In this document: positions 27,197 to 35,822 of the stretch, piece after piece
Position numbering within the stretch: position 1 is the first letter of the stretch
How the letters are laid out: the number at the start of each line of letters is the position of its first letter
NCBI RefSeq assembly: GCF_030209175.1
Contig: NZ_JARVSM010000001.1
Coordinates: forward strand, 2,046,001 to 2,110,000
Direction: 5' to 3'
From: Pseudomonas sp. efr-133-TYG-5
GTDB lineage: Bacteria > Pseudomonadota > Gammaproteobacteria > Pseudomonadales > Pseudomonadaceae
Length of the DNA stretch: 64,000 nucleotides
Program-made: the position numbers and the translations under genes
Notes under the pieces: generated by a model
Told to the model about the DNA's origin: nothing
Database searches by the model: none
Seen by the model: the letters and a program-made list of their open reading frames with translations, nothing else

Positions 27197-27960
27197 GCCG
27201 CGAGATCCTAAAAGTCGAAAACCTGAGCATGCGCTTCGGCGGCCTGCTGGCGGTCAATGGCGTGGCCCTGACCGTGAAAGAGAAACAGGTGGTGGCACTG
27301 ATCGGGCCGAACGGCGCGGGCAAGACCACCGTGTTCAACTGCCTGACCGGTTTCTACCAGCCATCGGGCGGCAGCATCCTGCTCGACGGCGAGCCGATCC
27401 AGGGACTGCCGGGGCACAAGATCGCCCTCAAAGGCGTGGTGCGCACCTTCCAGAACGTGCGGTTGTTCAAGGACATGACAGCGGTCGAAAACCTGCTGAT
27501 TGCCCAGCACCGGCACCTGAACACCAACTTCCTGGCCGGCCTGTTCAAGACCCCGGCGTTCCGCAAGAGCGAGCGCGAGGCCATGGAATACGCCGAGTAC
27601 TGGCTGGAAAAGGTCAACCTCAAGGAGTTCGCCAACCGTACCGCCGGCACCCTGGCCTACGGTCAGCAACGACGCCTGGAAATCGCCCGCTGCATGATGA
27701 CCCGTCCACGGATCCTCATGCTCGACGAACCGGCGGCCGGTCTGAACCCGAAGGAAACCGAAGACCTCAAGGCGCTGATCAGCGTGCTGCGTGAAGAGCA
27801 CAACGTCACCGTCCTGCTGATCGAACACGACATGAAACTGGTCATGAGCATTTCCGACCACATCGTCGTGATCAACCAGGGCACGCCCCTGGCCGACGGC
27901 ACGCCGGAACAGATCCGCGACAATCCTGAAGTGATCAAAGCCTACCTGGGGGAAGCGTAA
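27193..27960 (+). CDS. braF: Branched-chain amino acid ABC transporter ATPase
   Basis: 255-aa LivG-type ATPase. Walker [15 protein letters not shown] (residues 36-49), Q-loop in [11 protein letters not shown], a signature region [14 protein letters not shown] that replaces the usual LSGGQ as in other LivG proteins, and Walker [14 protein letters not shown] followed by the LIEHDM switch His. The stop codon directly abuts the braG ATG. Confidence 0.95.
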   Translation: MSREILKVENLSMRFGGLLAVNGVALTVKEKQVVALIGPNGAGKTTVFNCLTGFYQPSGGSILLDGEPIQGLPGHKIALKGVVRTFQNVRLFKDMTAVENLLIAQHRHLNTNFLAGLFKTPAFRKSEREAMEYAEYWLEKVNLKEFANRTAGTLAYGQQRRLEIARCMMTRPRILMLDEPAAGLNPKETEDLKALISVLREEHNVTVLLIEHDMKLVMSISDHIVVINQGTPLADGTPEQIRDNPEVIKAYLGEA

Positions 27961-28662
27961 ATGCTGCAGTTCGAAAACGTTTCCACCTTCTACGGCAAGA
28001 TCCAGGCCCTGCACAGCGTCAACGTCGAAGTCCGCCAGGGTGAGATCGTCACCCTGATCGGCGCCAACGGTGCCGGCAAGTCGACGCTGCTGATGACCCT
28101 GTGCGGTTCGCCGCAGGCGCACAGCGGCAGCATCCGCTACATGGGTGAGGAACTGGTCGGCCAGGACTCGTCGCAGATCATGCGCAAGAGCATCGCCGTG
28201 GTGCCGGAAGGTCGTCGGGTGTTCGCCCGTCTGACCGTCGAGGAAAACCTGTCCATGGGCGGTTTCTTCACCGACAAGGGCGACTATCAGGAGCAGATGG
28301 ACAAGGTCCTGGGCCTGTTCCCGCGCCTGAAAGAACGCTTCAACCAGCGCGGCGGCACCATGTCCGGCGGCGAACAGCAGATGCTCGCCATCGGCCGGGC
28401 GCTGATGAGCAAGCCGAAACTGCTGCTGCTCGACGAGCCGTCGCTGGGCCTGGCACCGATCATCATCCAGCAGATCTTCGACATCATCGAACAGCTGCGC
28501 AAGGACGGTGTGACGGTGTTCCTGGTCGAACAGAACGCCAACCAGGCGCTGAAAATCGCTGACCGCGCCTACGTTCTGGAGAACGGTCGGGTGGTCATGC
28601 AAGGCACTGGCGAAGCGCTGCTGACCGACCCGAAAGTGCGCGAGGCGTACTTGGGCGGTTGA
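27961..28662 (+). CDS. braG: Branched-chain amino acid ABC transporter ATPase
   Basis: 233-aa LivF-type ATPase, the partner of BraF. Walker A LIGANGAGKSTLLM (about 36-49), signature TMSGGEQQMLAIGRALM, Walker B LLLLDEPSLGLAP and switch VEQNANQ. Last gene of the operon, ending in a strong terminator. Confidence 0.95.
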   Translation: MLQFENVSTFYGKIQALHSVNVEVRQGEIVTLIGANGAGKSTLLMTLCGSPQAHSGSIRYMGEELVGQDSSQIMRKSIAVVPEGRRVFARLTVEENLSMGGFFTDKGDYQEQMDKVLGLFPRLKERFNQRGGTMSGGEQQMLAIGRALMSKPKLLLLDEPSLGLAPIIIQQIFDIIEQLRKDGVTVFLVEQNANQALKIADRAYVLENGRVVMQGTGEALLTDPKVREAYLGG

Positions 28663-28680
28663 GCCATCGCGGCAAACAGA

Positions 28681-28708
28681 AAAACGGCCTTCGGGCCGTT
28701 TTTTTGTG
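28681..28708 (+). terminator. Terminator of the bra operon
   Basis: aaaacggcc-ttc-gggccgttttttt, a tetraloop-like stem with seven T's, 18 bases after the braG stop. Confidence 0.92.
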
Positions 28709-28738
28709 TCTGCCAATCCTGAATTCAACACAAGTCGT

Positions 28739-28830
28739 CTGTGGGAGCGAGCCTGCTCGCGAAAGCGCTGCGTCATTCAGCAAATGGGCTGATTGAGACG
28801 CCCTCTTCGCGAGCAGGCTCGCTCCCACAG
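28739..28830. repeat. REP inverted pair between bra and hvnA-like genes
   Basis: 25-base arms ctgtgggagcgagcctgctc... (28739-28763) and its exact reverse complement (28806-28830) enclose about 42 bases. Confidence 0.9.
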
Positions 28831-28850
28831 GGAAGATTTGTAGCAACCAT

Positions 28851-30089
28851 TCAGTACGGGTTGCAGTACTGCGCCACCGCCGTCGCCTGATCGACATAAG
28901 GCCGTGCCGGCTCAAGGTTCCACTCCGGCTTGTTGCGCACCGGCTTGCCGTCGTAGACCGCCGCCAGATGACAGACCATCTGCCGACGCAACGAACCACC
29001 ATTGACGCTGTACTGACGCCATTGCGGATCGTCCTTGTGCTTGTTGTACAGCTCGGCAAACATCCGGTCGGTCTGGTCATCCTTGATCGCGCGGCCGCAC
29101 GCAGTCGGCACCACCGAGAGCGACCAGGTATCGGGCCCCAGCTTTGGATCGGGGCGTTGTACCCAGGTGCTCGACTCGATGTACCTGTCGCAGAATTTCG
29201 GTGCTGTCGGCGTTGCGGTCTGCATACACGAGAAAGAGGCCTTGGCCACCGGCGTTCTCGGGAAGTCGATCTTGATGATGTTGCGGTCCTTGCCGGTCTT
29301 GGCCTTGTAGTCCCGTTGATTGGCCAGGGCGTCATTCAAGCCGCGCTGATCGCTGTAGAAGAACGCCAGGATCGGCAACTCATCGGTTTTCGGATTGCCC
29401 AGGCGCAGCTCGGTCTGGGTCTGAAACTCACGGCTGTTGATGACTTTGCGCGCGCCCATGAAGTTGCGAAAGGCATCGACCCGTTCCTTGCTGCTCATCG
29501 GATTGCGCATGTTGAAGCCACACTGCAACTGGTCCTGTTGGCGATTGTTGTTGTACTGGGTGAAGTGCGCGACCCAGGCGTTCGGACTGCCGATCGGCGG
29601 CTTCATGGCCTGACAGACCGCCTCGGTCGGGGCGGTGTTTTTGTTGTCGCCACAGCCACGGTCGTTGCGAAAGTCGGTCCAGGCATCGTTGGGAAAGGCA
29701 CAGTAGACATGCACTGGGGTTTCCGGATCGCGCACCAGATCCCTTGGCGTAATCAGGTAGCCGTTCTGCGTGCTCATGCCCGGATCTTCATAACTGATGC
29801 CATCGGCACGCATGAATGAAGCGGCAAACGTCCCCAGTTCCACGGCTTTAGGGCTGGGATTCCACACATCCCATTTCTGCCCCTTGGCTGGATCGGCCCG
29901 GTGCGTGCCCCGCACCAGCAGCCCCGAGCAGTCCGAAGCGGGATCCTGTCCGCAACTGTCGACGGTTTTGTTGTACAACGTTTCGACCTTCTTCAGTGTC
30001 TCCGCGCATGACTCGGCATGGGCCGCTGTCGCGTGCAACAGCAGCGGCAAGATCAGCAGTGGAAAGGTCCTGACCAGAGGTTTTTTCAT
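28851..30089 (-). CDS. Secreted HvnA (halovibrin)-like protein
   Basis: 412 aa. Start set at 30089 because AAGGAG lies nine bases upstream and a clean signal peptide follows (MKKPLVRTFPLLILPLLLHA, cleaved after TAAHA). The mature part is Cys-rich (SCAETL, DSCGQDPASDCSGLLVRGTH, VYCAFPND, RGCGDNKN, LQCGFNMRN). This order of SDCSGLLVRGT, W.PSP, CAFPND and QCGFNMRN is what I remember from Pseudomonas proteins annotated as halovibrin HvnA, a family reported with NAD-glycohydrolase or ADP-ribosylation links in Vibrio. Enzymatic activity is not shown by the sequence alone. Exported or periplasmic, probably disulfide-stabilised. Confidence 0.6.
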   Translation of the reverse strand: MKKPLVRTFPLLILPLLLHATAAHAESCAETLKKVETLYNKTVDSCGQDPASDCSGLLVRGTHRADPAKGQKWDVWNPSPKAVELGTFAASFMRADGISYEDPGMSTQNGYLITPRDLVRDPETPVHVYCAFPNDAWTDFRNDRGCGDNKNTAPTEAVCQAMKPPIGSPNAWVAHFTQYNNNRQQDQLQCGFNMRNPMSSKERVDAFRNFMGARKVINSREFQTQTELRLGNPKTDELPILAFFYSDQRGLNDALANQRDYKAKTGKDRNIIKIDFPRTPVAKASFSCMQTATPTAPKFCDRYIESSTWVQRPDPKLGPDTWSLSVVPTACGRAIKDDQTDRMFAELYNKHKDDPQWRQYSVNGGSLRRQMVCHLAAVYDGKPVRNKPEWNLEPARPYVDQATAVAQYCNPY

Positions 30090-30139
30090 GGCTTGCATCT
30101 CCTTGATTAGCCAACACACACTCGACGCGGGAGCAGGTT

Positions 30140-30622
30140 GCAACCCGCGCCCGCGTCTCGCTGTCCGATAACGCCTGAACGGCTCCGTATTCCTTGGCGT
30201 CTTGTTGCGGTAATTGACCTGCACGCCGCGCAATGGCTGGCGCATGTTGCCGACGGTTTTTGGTTATCACGTCAGTTGCTGCCCGTGCCCCTGAGGGCGA
30301 ACAACTGCTCGTACAGAACGTCGATCTGCTCACCGGCAAGGCGCGCGTCGCGGCCGTGGGCATGATGCTCAGGCTCCATTCGTCCCGGCGGACGTCGGGA
30401 TCGCAGCGTTCCGCCACTGCAGGCATACCGCCCGCGCGCGACGCCGCTACCGGGTTCCCGACCGGCATGCGCGAAGGTGTGGTGGTCGATGCGTTTGAGC
30501 CTGTTCAACGGATCAAGCGGCTGGGCATAAGCCGCAGACAACAGCGAGGGCAGCGTGCAGGCGAGCGCAGAAGAATAAAACCTGCGCGATAGCACAGCGG
30601 GGACTGAGCGATCCTTCGTCAT
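30140..30622 (-). pseudogene. Decayed second copy of the HvnA-like gene
   Basis: Directly upstream of the intact copy. An ORF from 30622 begins with an export-like N-terminus (MTKDRSVPAVLSRRFYSSAL... AYAQ), then leaves the family pattern. In another frame near 30378 the segment EWSLSIMPTAATRAL matches TWSLSVVPTACGRAI of the intact protein. It then continues in the first frame as EQIDVLYEQLFAL, matching the DQTDRMFAELYNK part. The middle of the gene (roughly 250 codons) is missing and at least one frameshift is needed. Best read as a tandem duplicate after internal deletion. The exact 3' edge is uncertain. Confidence 0.5.
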
Positions 30623-30740
30623 GAGATACCGTCCTGGTAAATCGGCCTGTCGAAGTGGCCGTTGAAATGACTATAGAACACGCGTGACAGCGCGGAAAAA
30701 ACCGCACGGTGGAATTTTTCCGGAAATATTTCGGCCCGGC

Positions 30741-30766
30741 TGTAACGCATCGCCATGCCGTTTCTC
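30741..30766 (+). promoter_or_regulatory. Possible ECF-type promoter before the bufferin operon
   Basis: TGTAAC (30741-30746), 16 bases, then TCTC (30763-30766), lies 60 bases before the bufA start. TGTAAC-like -35 boxes are usual for ECF sigma factors, and bufferin genes elsewhere are ECF-controlled. The -10 match is weak. Confidence 0.3.
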
Positions 30767-30825
30767 TAGTGGAGCAAGCAAGCGCAATCGCTTGTTCAAA
30801 CCCAAGCTCACATCGGAGAAACATC

Positions 30826-31131
30826 ATGACTGCTACCACCCGCACCCTGTCCGCTACCGCCCTGGTTCTGGCCCTTGGTTCTGCCCTGAGCATGGCCACC
30901 GTATCGACCGTCCAGGCCGCCGACGCCAACATGGAAAAATGCTTCGGCGTCGCCATGAAAGGCAAGAACGATTGCGCTGCAGGCGCAGGCACCACCTGTG
31001 CCGGCACCGCGAAGATGGACTACCAGGCCAACTCGTGGAAGTTCGTGCCAAAAGGCACCTGCACCACCACCGAAAGCAAGACCTCGCCGACCGGTTTCGG
31101 TCAGATGGAAGCCTTCAAAGCCAAGTCCTGA
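30826..31131 (+). CDS. bufA1: Bufferin precursor peptide, DUF2282 (BufA1-like)
   Basis: 101 aa with a cleavable signal peptide (about residues 1-31, ending VSTVQA). The mature part has four cysteines at 39, 50, 58 and 79 in the DUF2282 pattern [18 protein letters not shown]...CAGTA...VPKGTC. These peptides are RiPP precursors: an MNIO enzyme (next gene) converts core Cys residues to thiooxazole-type groups, giving a copper-binding bufferin exported to the periplasm. CGGAG lies upstream of the ATG. I chose this ATG over an upstream in-frame one (30709) because the signal peptide starts here. First gene of a four-gene operon. Confidence 0.85.
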   Translation: MTATTRTLSATALVLALGSALSMATVSTVQAADANMEKCFGVAMKGKNDCAAGAGTTCAGTAKMDYQANSWKFVPKGTCTTTESKTSPTGFGQMEAFKAKS

Positions 31132-31156
31132 TCCACGACCTGCCCGAGTGACGCTC

Positions 31157-32044
31157 ATGTTCTCAACCAGCGAACCTGTCCCACCGCGCACTCGGGCAGC
31201 CCTCTGCGGGCTCCCGCCCCGCGCGGGGCTGGGACTCAAGACCGGGCACTTTGGTGAAGTGCTCGACACCCAACCGGACCTCGGTTTCTTCGAAGTCCAC
31301 GCCGAAAACTACATGGTGGCCGGCGGTCCGTTTCATCATTTCCTCGGTCTGATCCGCGAACGCTATGCGCTGTCGCTGCACGGCGTCGGTCTGTCCATCG
31401 GCGGCGAAGACGCCCTCGACACGCAGCACCTCAAACGCCTCGCGGCGCTGATCGAACGCTATCAACCCCACGCCTTTTCCGAACACCTGGCCTGGTCGAG
31501 CCACGGCCCGGTGTTCCTCAATGACCTGCTGCCGCTGGCCTATGACTCGCCGACCCTGGACCGGGTCTGTGCGCACATCGACCAGGTGCAGAACACCTTG
31601 AAACGCCCGATGCTGCTGGAAAACCCGGCCACCTACCTGGCGTTCCAGCGCTCGACCATCGATGAGCCAGAGTTCATTGCCGAAGTGATCCGGCGCAGCG
31701 GCTGCGGGCTGCTGCTGGACGTCAATAACGTCTACGTCTCGTGCATCAATCATCAGCGCGATCCGCTGGCCTATCTCGAGGCGCTGCCGTTGCACGCAGT
31801 GGGCGAGATTCATCTGGCCGGATTCGCCGAAGACGGCGACAGCCTCGGTGACCGTCTGCTGATCGACGATCACGGTGCGCCCGTCGACCCGGCAGTGTGG
31901 GCCCTGTACCAGAAAGTGCTCGGACGCATCGGCCCGGTGGCCACCTTGATCGAACGTGACAACCAGATTCCGCCATTCAGCGTGCTGCTCGACGAAGCGC
32001 GGCGAGCCGATGAGTTATTGCGATTTGTCGGGGGCCGGCCATGA
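31157..32044 (+). CDS. bufB1: MNIO (DUF692) peptide-modifying enzyme
   Basis: 295 aa, TIM-barrel multinuclear non-heme iron oxidase of the DUF692 family, which oxidatively modifies cysteines of the BufA peptide in the cytosol. Metal-ligand and family motifs: [62 protein letters not shown] and EIHLAGF. It overlaps bufC by ATGA and follows bufA by 25 bases. A GTG three codons upstream is an alternative start. Confidence 0.88.
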   Translation: MFSTSEPVPPRTRAALCGLPPRAGLGLKTGHFGEVLDTQPDLGFFEVHAENYMVAGGPFHHFLGLIRERYALSLHGVGLSIGGEDALDTQHLKRLAALIERYQPHAFSEHLAWSSHGPVFLNDLLPLAYDSPTLDRVCAHIDQVQNTLKRPMLLENPATYLAFQRSTIDEPEFIAEVIRRSGCGLLLDVNNVYVSCINHQRDPLAYLEALPLHAVGEIHLAGFAEDGDSLGDRLLIDDHGAPVDPAVWALYQKVLGRIGPVATLIERDNQIPPFSVLLDEARRADELLRFVGGRP

Positions 32045-32799
32045 CCACTCAAGCCGCTTTCAGCGCAGCCCTGCTCGACATTCACCAGCCCTGCCCGGAC
32101 GGTCTGTGCAGCGCCAATGGCGCTGATCCGGCCAGTCGTTTCGCGGTCTATCGCAACAACGTGCAAAGCTCGCTGATCAACGCCCTGGCGGACAGCTATC
32201 CGGTGGTCCTGCAACTGGTCGGTGAGGCGTTTTTCCGCGCGATGGCGGCGCTGTTCATCCACGGCCACCCGCCACGCAGTCCAGTATTGAGCGACTACGG
32301 CGCTGAGCTGGCGAACTTCATCGAAGCGTTCGCGCCCGCCGCCAGCGTGCCGTACCTGGCCGACGTGGCGCGCCTCGAACGCCTGCGCACCCTCGCCTAT
32401 CACGCCGCCGACGCCTTGCCACTGTGGCCGGAACAGATCAGCCGCGCGCTCGCCACTCCGCATGCGCTGAGCGAGCTGCGTTTCGACCTGCATCCGTCGT
32501 TGCAGTTGCTCGATTCCGCCTACGCGGTGGTGGCGATCTGGGCAGCGCACCAGCAAGACACCACGCTCGAGCACATCGACATCCGGCAGCCGCAACACGC
32601 ACTGGTGCTGCGCAACGGCCTGGAGGTTGAAGTCTTTGCCATCGACGCCGGCACCTGCACCTTTATTCGCCACCTGAGCGCAGGCCAGCCACTGCTGGCG
32701 GCCGTCGAAGGCAGCCCGGAATTTGACCTGAGCCAAACCCTGGCGCTGTTGATCCGCCACAACGCCATCACTTATCTGCACAACAAGGTAGCGCCATGA
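32041..32799 (+). CDS. bufC1: DUF2063 partner protein of the MNIO enzyme
   Basis: 252 aa. The N-terminal helical DUF2063 domain ([23 protein letters not shown], residues 33-55) is typical of BufC/HvfC, the partner that recognises the precursor leader and hands it to the MNIO enzyme. The C-terminal half is a small alpha/beta domain. ATGA overlap with bufB and GCCATGA overlap with the doxX gene show one transcript. Confidence 0.86.
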   Translation: MTTQAAFSAALLDIHQPCPDGLCSANGADPASRFAVYRNNVQSSLINALADSYPVVLQLVGEAFFRAMAALFIHGHPPRSPVLSDYGAELANFIEAFAPAASVPYLADVARLERLRTLAYHAADALPLWPEQISRALATPHALSELRFDLHPSLQLLDSAYAVVAIWAAHQQDTTLEHIDIRQPQHALVLRNGLEVEVFAIDAGTCTFIRHLSAGQPLLAAVEGSPEFDLSQTLALLIRHNAITYLHNKVAP

Positions 32800-33272
32800 A
32801 CAATCCCGTCATTTCTGCCGTTTCGCTGCTGCAGAGCATTCCTCGCAGCCTGATCGCTTTCATCGCGCGCTTCTCGATTGCCGCCGTGTTCTGGAAGTCC
32901 GGGCAGACCAAGGTCGAAGGCCTGGCCATCGACCTGGTCGATGGCACCTTCGACCTCGGCTGGCCACGCTTGGCGGATTCGACTATTCCGCTGTTCCAGA
33001 GCGAATACCACGTGCCGCTGCTGTCACCGGAAATCGCCGCGCACTTGGCCGCGTTCGCCGAGCACTTCTTTCCGGTGCTGATCCTGATCGGCTTGGCCAC
33101 GCGGTTTTCCGCACTGGCGCTGCTGGGCATGACCCTGACCATTCAACTGTTCGTCTATCCCGATGCCTATCCGACCCACGGCACCTGGGCGGCGCTGTTG
33201 CTGTACCTGATGGCAACCGGGCCGGGGAAATTGTCGATCGATCACCTGATCGCCCAACGTTACAAGCGCTGA
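32796..33272 (+). CDS. DoxX-family membrane protein of the bufferin operon
   Basis: 158 aa with about four transmembrane helices. The N-terminal SLIAFIARFSIAAVFWKSGQTKVEG segment and the later HFFPVLILIGLATRFSALALLGM are DoxX/DUF417-like. DoxX genes commonly end HvfABCD-type operons (HvfD position). Possible roles are redox support of peptide maturation or membrane insertion; unproven. Starts inside the bufC stop (ATGA). Confidence 0.85.
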   Translation: MNNPVISAVSLLQSIPRSLIAFIARFSIAAVFWKSGQTKVEGLAIDLVDGTFDLGWPRLADSTIPLFQSEYHVPLLSPEIAAHLAAFAEHFFPVLILIGLATRFSALALLGMTLTIQLFVYPDAYPTHGTWAALLLYLMATGPGKLSIDHLIAQRYKR

Positions 33273-33303
33273 TATCCCCGACATCGGCACGCCGCTCTCA
33301 TCG

Positions 33304-34218
33304 TCAGTTCGACAAACGATCCAGTGCTTCGCCGCTGCGCCTGAACCAGCCGATCAGATAATCCGCCAGCACTTGCGTGCGTTTCGGTAACCCGCCCTGG
33401 TACGGGTGCACCAGGTACATCGGCATGCGCCGGGTCTGAAAATCACGCAGGAGCCCGCGCAGACGGCCGTCAGCCAATTCCGTCTGCAACAGGTACGACG
33501 GCAGGCGGGCAATGCCGGCACCGGACAGCGCGGCCTTCTTCAGCAGGTTGTAGTGGTTGCTGGCGAACGGCCCCGACACCCGCACCCGCAACAGTTCGTG
33601 CTGCTGGTGGTACAGCCACTCCTCGCGCCCGCTGTAGTGGCTGTTGAGCAGGCAGCGGTGTTCGGCCAGCGCCTGTGGCGTCAGCGGTTCGCCGAAACGT
33701 TGCAGGTAGGCCGGGCTGGCGCAGGTCATTTCCTGCCAGGCCAGCAAGGGTTTGGCCACCAGGCGCTCGTCATTGGCGACCTCGGTGCGGATCGCCAGGT
33801 CAAAGCCGTCGCGGGAAAGGTCGCGGTAGCTGTTGTTCAGCTCCAGTTCGATCTGCACCTCGGGGTACTGCTGCGAGAACTCCAGCAGCAAGCCGTCGAA
33901 GAACGTTTCCCCCAGCGACACCGGGACGGTCATCCGCACCGGGCCGGCCATATCGTCCTTCAACCGCGCCAATGCCTGCCGCGCTCGCTCCACCTGGACG
34001 ACCAGTGCCTGGGCCTGCGGCAACAACGCCGCGCCCGCCGCGGTCAGGCTCAAGCGCCGTGTGGTGCGTTGCAGCAACACCACGGCAAACCGCGCTTCCA
34101 GTTGACTGATGCGCTTGGACAGCTGGCCTTTGCTGCACCCCAGCCGCTGCGCCGCCAGGGTAAAACTGCCGGCCTCGATCAACACCGCGAACGCCGCCAG
34201 ATCATCCATTTCGCTCAT
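33304..34218 (-). CDS. LysR-family regulator
   Basis: 304 aa from the ATG at 34218 (MSEMDDLAAFAVLIEAGSFT). The helix-turn-helix LGCSKGQLSKRISQLEARF lies at residues 26-44 and the effector domain follows. The CrgA/AaeR-like subgroup is suggested by the DLAAFAVLIEAGSFTLAAQRLG start. Divergent from the SDR gene at 34322 with a 103-base shared promoter region, the usual arrangement for a LysR regulator and its target. Confidence 0.86.
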   Translation of the reverse strand: MSEMDDLAAFAVLIEAGSFTLAAQRLGCSKGQLSKRISQLEARFAVVLLQRTTRRLSLTAAGAALLPQAQALVVQVERARQALARLKDDMAGPVRMTVPVSLGETFFDGLLLEFSQQYPEVQIELELNNSYRDLSRDGFDLAIRTEVANDERLVAKPLLAWQEMTCASPAYLQRFGEPLTPQALAEHRCLLNSHYSGREEWLYHQQHELLRVRVSGPFASNHYNLLKKAALSGAGIARLPSYLLQTELADGRLRGLLRDFQTRRMPMYLVHPYQGGLPKRTQVLADYLIGWFRRSGEALDRLSN

Positions 34219-34321
34219 GGATTGTTTCCATTTGAAAACCAAAGGTTGCCCATTAGTGCGCTTATCCGCAGAAAAAACCACTCTAGACTGAAACCTCGTT
34301 CAATCACTCGAGGCACTGCAC

Positions 34322-34921
34322 ATGAAGATTCTGTTGATCGGCGCTGGCGGAACTATCGGTTCGGCAGTCGATAAAGAACTGTCGCAACGTCATGAAGTCA
34401 TTCGCATCGGCCGCAGCAGCGGCGATTTCCAGGTGGACATCAGCGACAGCGCGTCGATCCGCCAACTGTTCGCACAGACCGGCAAGTTCGATGCGCTGAT
34501 CTGCGCGGCTGGCAACGTCACCTTCGCCCCGCTGGGAGACATGAGCGAAGACAGCTTTGCCCTGGGCCTGAAGGACAAGCTGATGGGCCAGGTCAATCTG
34601 CTGCTGATCGGCCGCGAATACGCCAACGACGGTGCCTCGTTCACCTTCACCACGGGTGTGCTGAGCCACGACCCGATCCGCTCCGGCGCCTCGGCGGCAC
34701 TGGTCAACGGTGCCCTGGACAGTTTCGTCAAAGCCGCTGCCATCGAACTGCCACGTGGTCTGCGCGTCAACTCGATCAGCCCGACCGTGCTGCTGGAAGC
34801 CATGGGCAGTTACGCCCCGTATTTCCGCGGCTACAAGCCGGTTCCTGCAGCCGATGTGGCATTGGCCTACGCCAAAAGTGTCGAAGGCCTGCAAACCGGT
34901 CAGACCTTTCACGTGGGTTGA
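34322..34921 (+). CDS. Short-chain dehydrogenase
   Basis: 199 aa, short for an SDR. NAD(P) fingerprint KILLIGAGGTIGSAV (TGxxxGxG replaced by GAGGTIG), then the Asn motif CAAGNV. The catalytic Tyr of the usual YxxxK is not obvious: the segment SGASAALVNGALDSFVKAAA sits where it should be, with Ser/Ala instead of Tyr. So this is an atypical SDR of the kind often annotated as short-chain dehydrogenase. Likely controlled by the divergent LysR protein. Confidence 0.8.
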   Translation: MKILLIGAGGTIGSAVDKELSQRHEVIRIGRSSGDFQVDISDSASIRQLFAQTGKFDALICAAGNVTFAPLGDMSEDSFALGLKDKLMGQVNLLLIGREYANDGASFTFTTGVLSHDPIRSGASAALVNGALDSFVKAAAIELPRGLRVNSISPTVLLEAMGSYAPYFRGYKPVPAADVALAYAKSVEGLQTGQTFHVG

Positions 34922-35073
34922 CCGCAATAGAGCGCAGCCTGCGGCAGCTTCTCCAAAGCAACCTGCGTTTGCGGGCAGGAGCGGCTGCGGGCTGCAATCT
35001 TTTGCCGGCAAGAGAGGGTTGTGATGAACGGTCAGCCTGCGTAACGTGGCGGCACTTGTCTGGAGAGCCGAAG

Positions 35074-35727
35074 ATGCGTGTTGCCCGTTCATTGATCGTT
35101 GTTGCCCTGCTGCCCTTGTTCGCTGCCTGCCAGTTGCTCGATGGCCCGCGACAGAGCGCCTCGCATGTCGGCCAGACCCGCATGCAGGGGCAACTGACCG
35201 CCGCCGACGGCAAACTGGTGTTCCAGCCGTGCCAGGATCAGCGCCAGCTGGTGGTCAACGACGTCGGCGGCAGCAGCATCCTGCAAGAGGCCGCGACCCT
35301 CGCCGATGAACAGGGCAAGCTGTTCGCCGACGTGCGCGGCCGGGTCGCGGGCGACCGCCTCGACCTGACCCAGCTGTACCGCGTCGAGCGCTCCGGCACG
35401 GCCTGCGACGATCCGAACTTCAAGCTGCTGATTCTGCGCGCCGCCGGCCATGGCCCGGAATGGAACGTCAAGGTCAGTGGCAGAGGCATGGTCATCGACC
35501 GTGCCGGCCAGCCGCCGCTCGCCGTGCCGTATGTGGAAGAGCAACTCGGCGAGGGCCGTTTCAACCTCAGCAGCGAAGCCAACAATCAGCGCATCGAGTT
35601 GTGGGTCGCACCGCAGCGCTGCGTCGACAGCAGCACCGGCAGCGTGCAGCACATGAGCGCCGAACTGCGCATCGACGGCCAGGTGCAGCGCGGTTGCGGG
35701 TATTTCGGCGGATCGCGCGACGACTGA
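35074..35727 (+). CDS. Lipoprotein of unknown function (COG3650-like)
   Basis: 217 aa. Lipobox LFAAC (Cys19) after a short signal, then a soluble periplasmic or outer-membrane-anchored domain. Two weakly similar halves are suggested by LVFQPCQDQRQL and the C-terminal part with APQRCVDSSTGSVQHMSAEL, as in META-like/COG3650 proteins. TGGAG precedes the ATG. No operon partner. Confidence 0.75.
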   Translation: MRVARSLIVVALLPLFAACQLLDGPRQSASHVGQTRMQGQLTAADGKLVFQPCQDQRQLVVNDVGGSSILQEAATLADEQGKLFADVRGRVAGDRLDLTQLYRVERSGTACDDPNFKLLILRAAGHGPEWNVKVSGRGMVIDRAGQPPLAVPYVEEQLGEGRFNLSSEANNQRIELWVAPQRCVDSSTGSVQHMSAELRIDGQVQRGCGYFGGSRDD

Positions 35728-35822
35728 GCGTTTTAGCCTCACGGGATCCGGCCGTTGCGGCTTATAATCGCCGCCTTCAAACGCCCTGGCGCAGTTGTGC
35801 GCCCCGCGAACCGGATCCTGTC

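Noticed and set aside
2745..28830. Repeated GCGAGCAGGCTCGC sequences considered as CRISPR repeats
   Set aside because: They occur as single or inverted pairs between genes, without regular spacers. They are REP elements.
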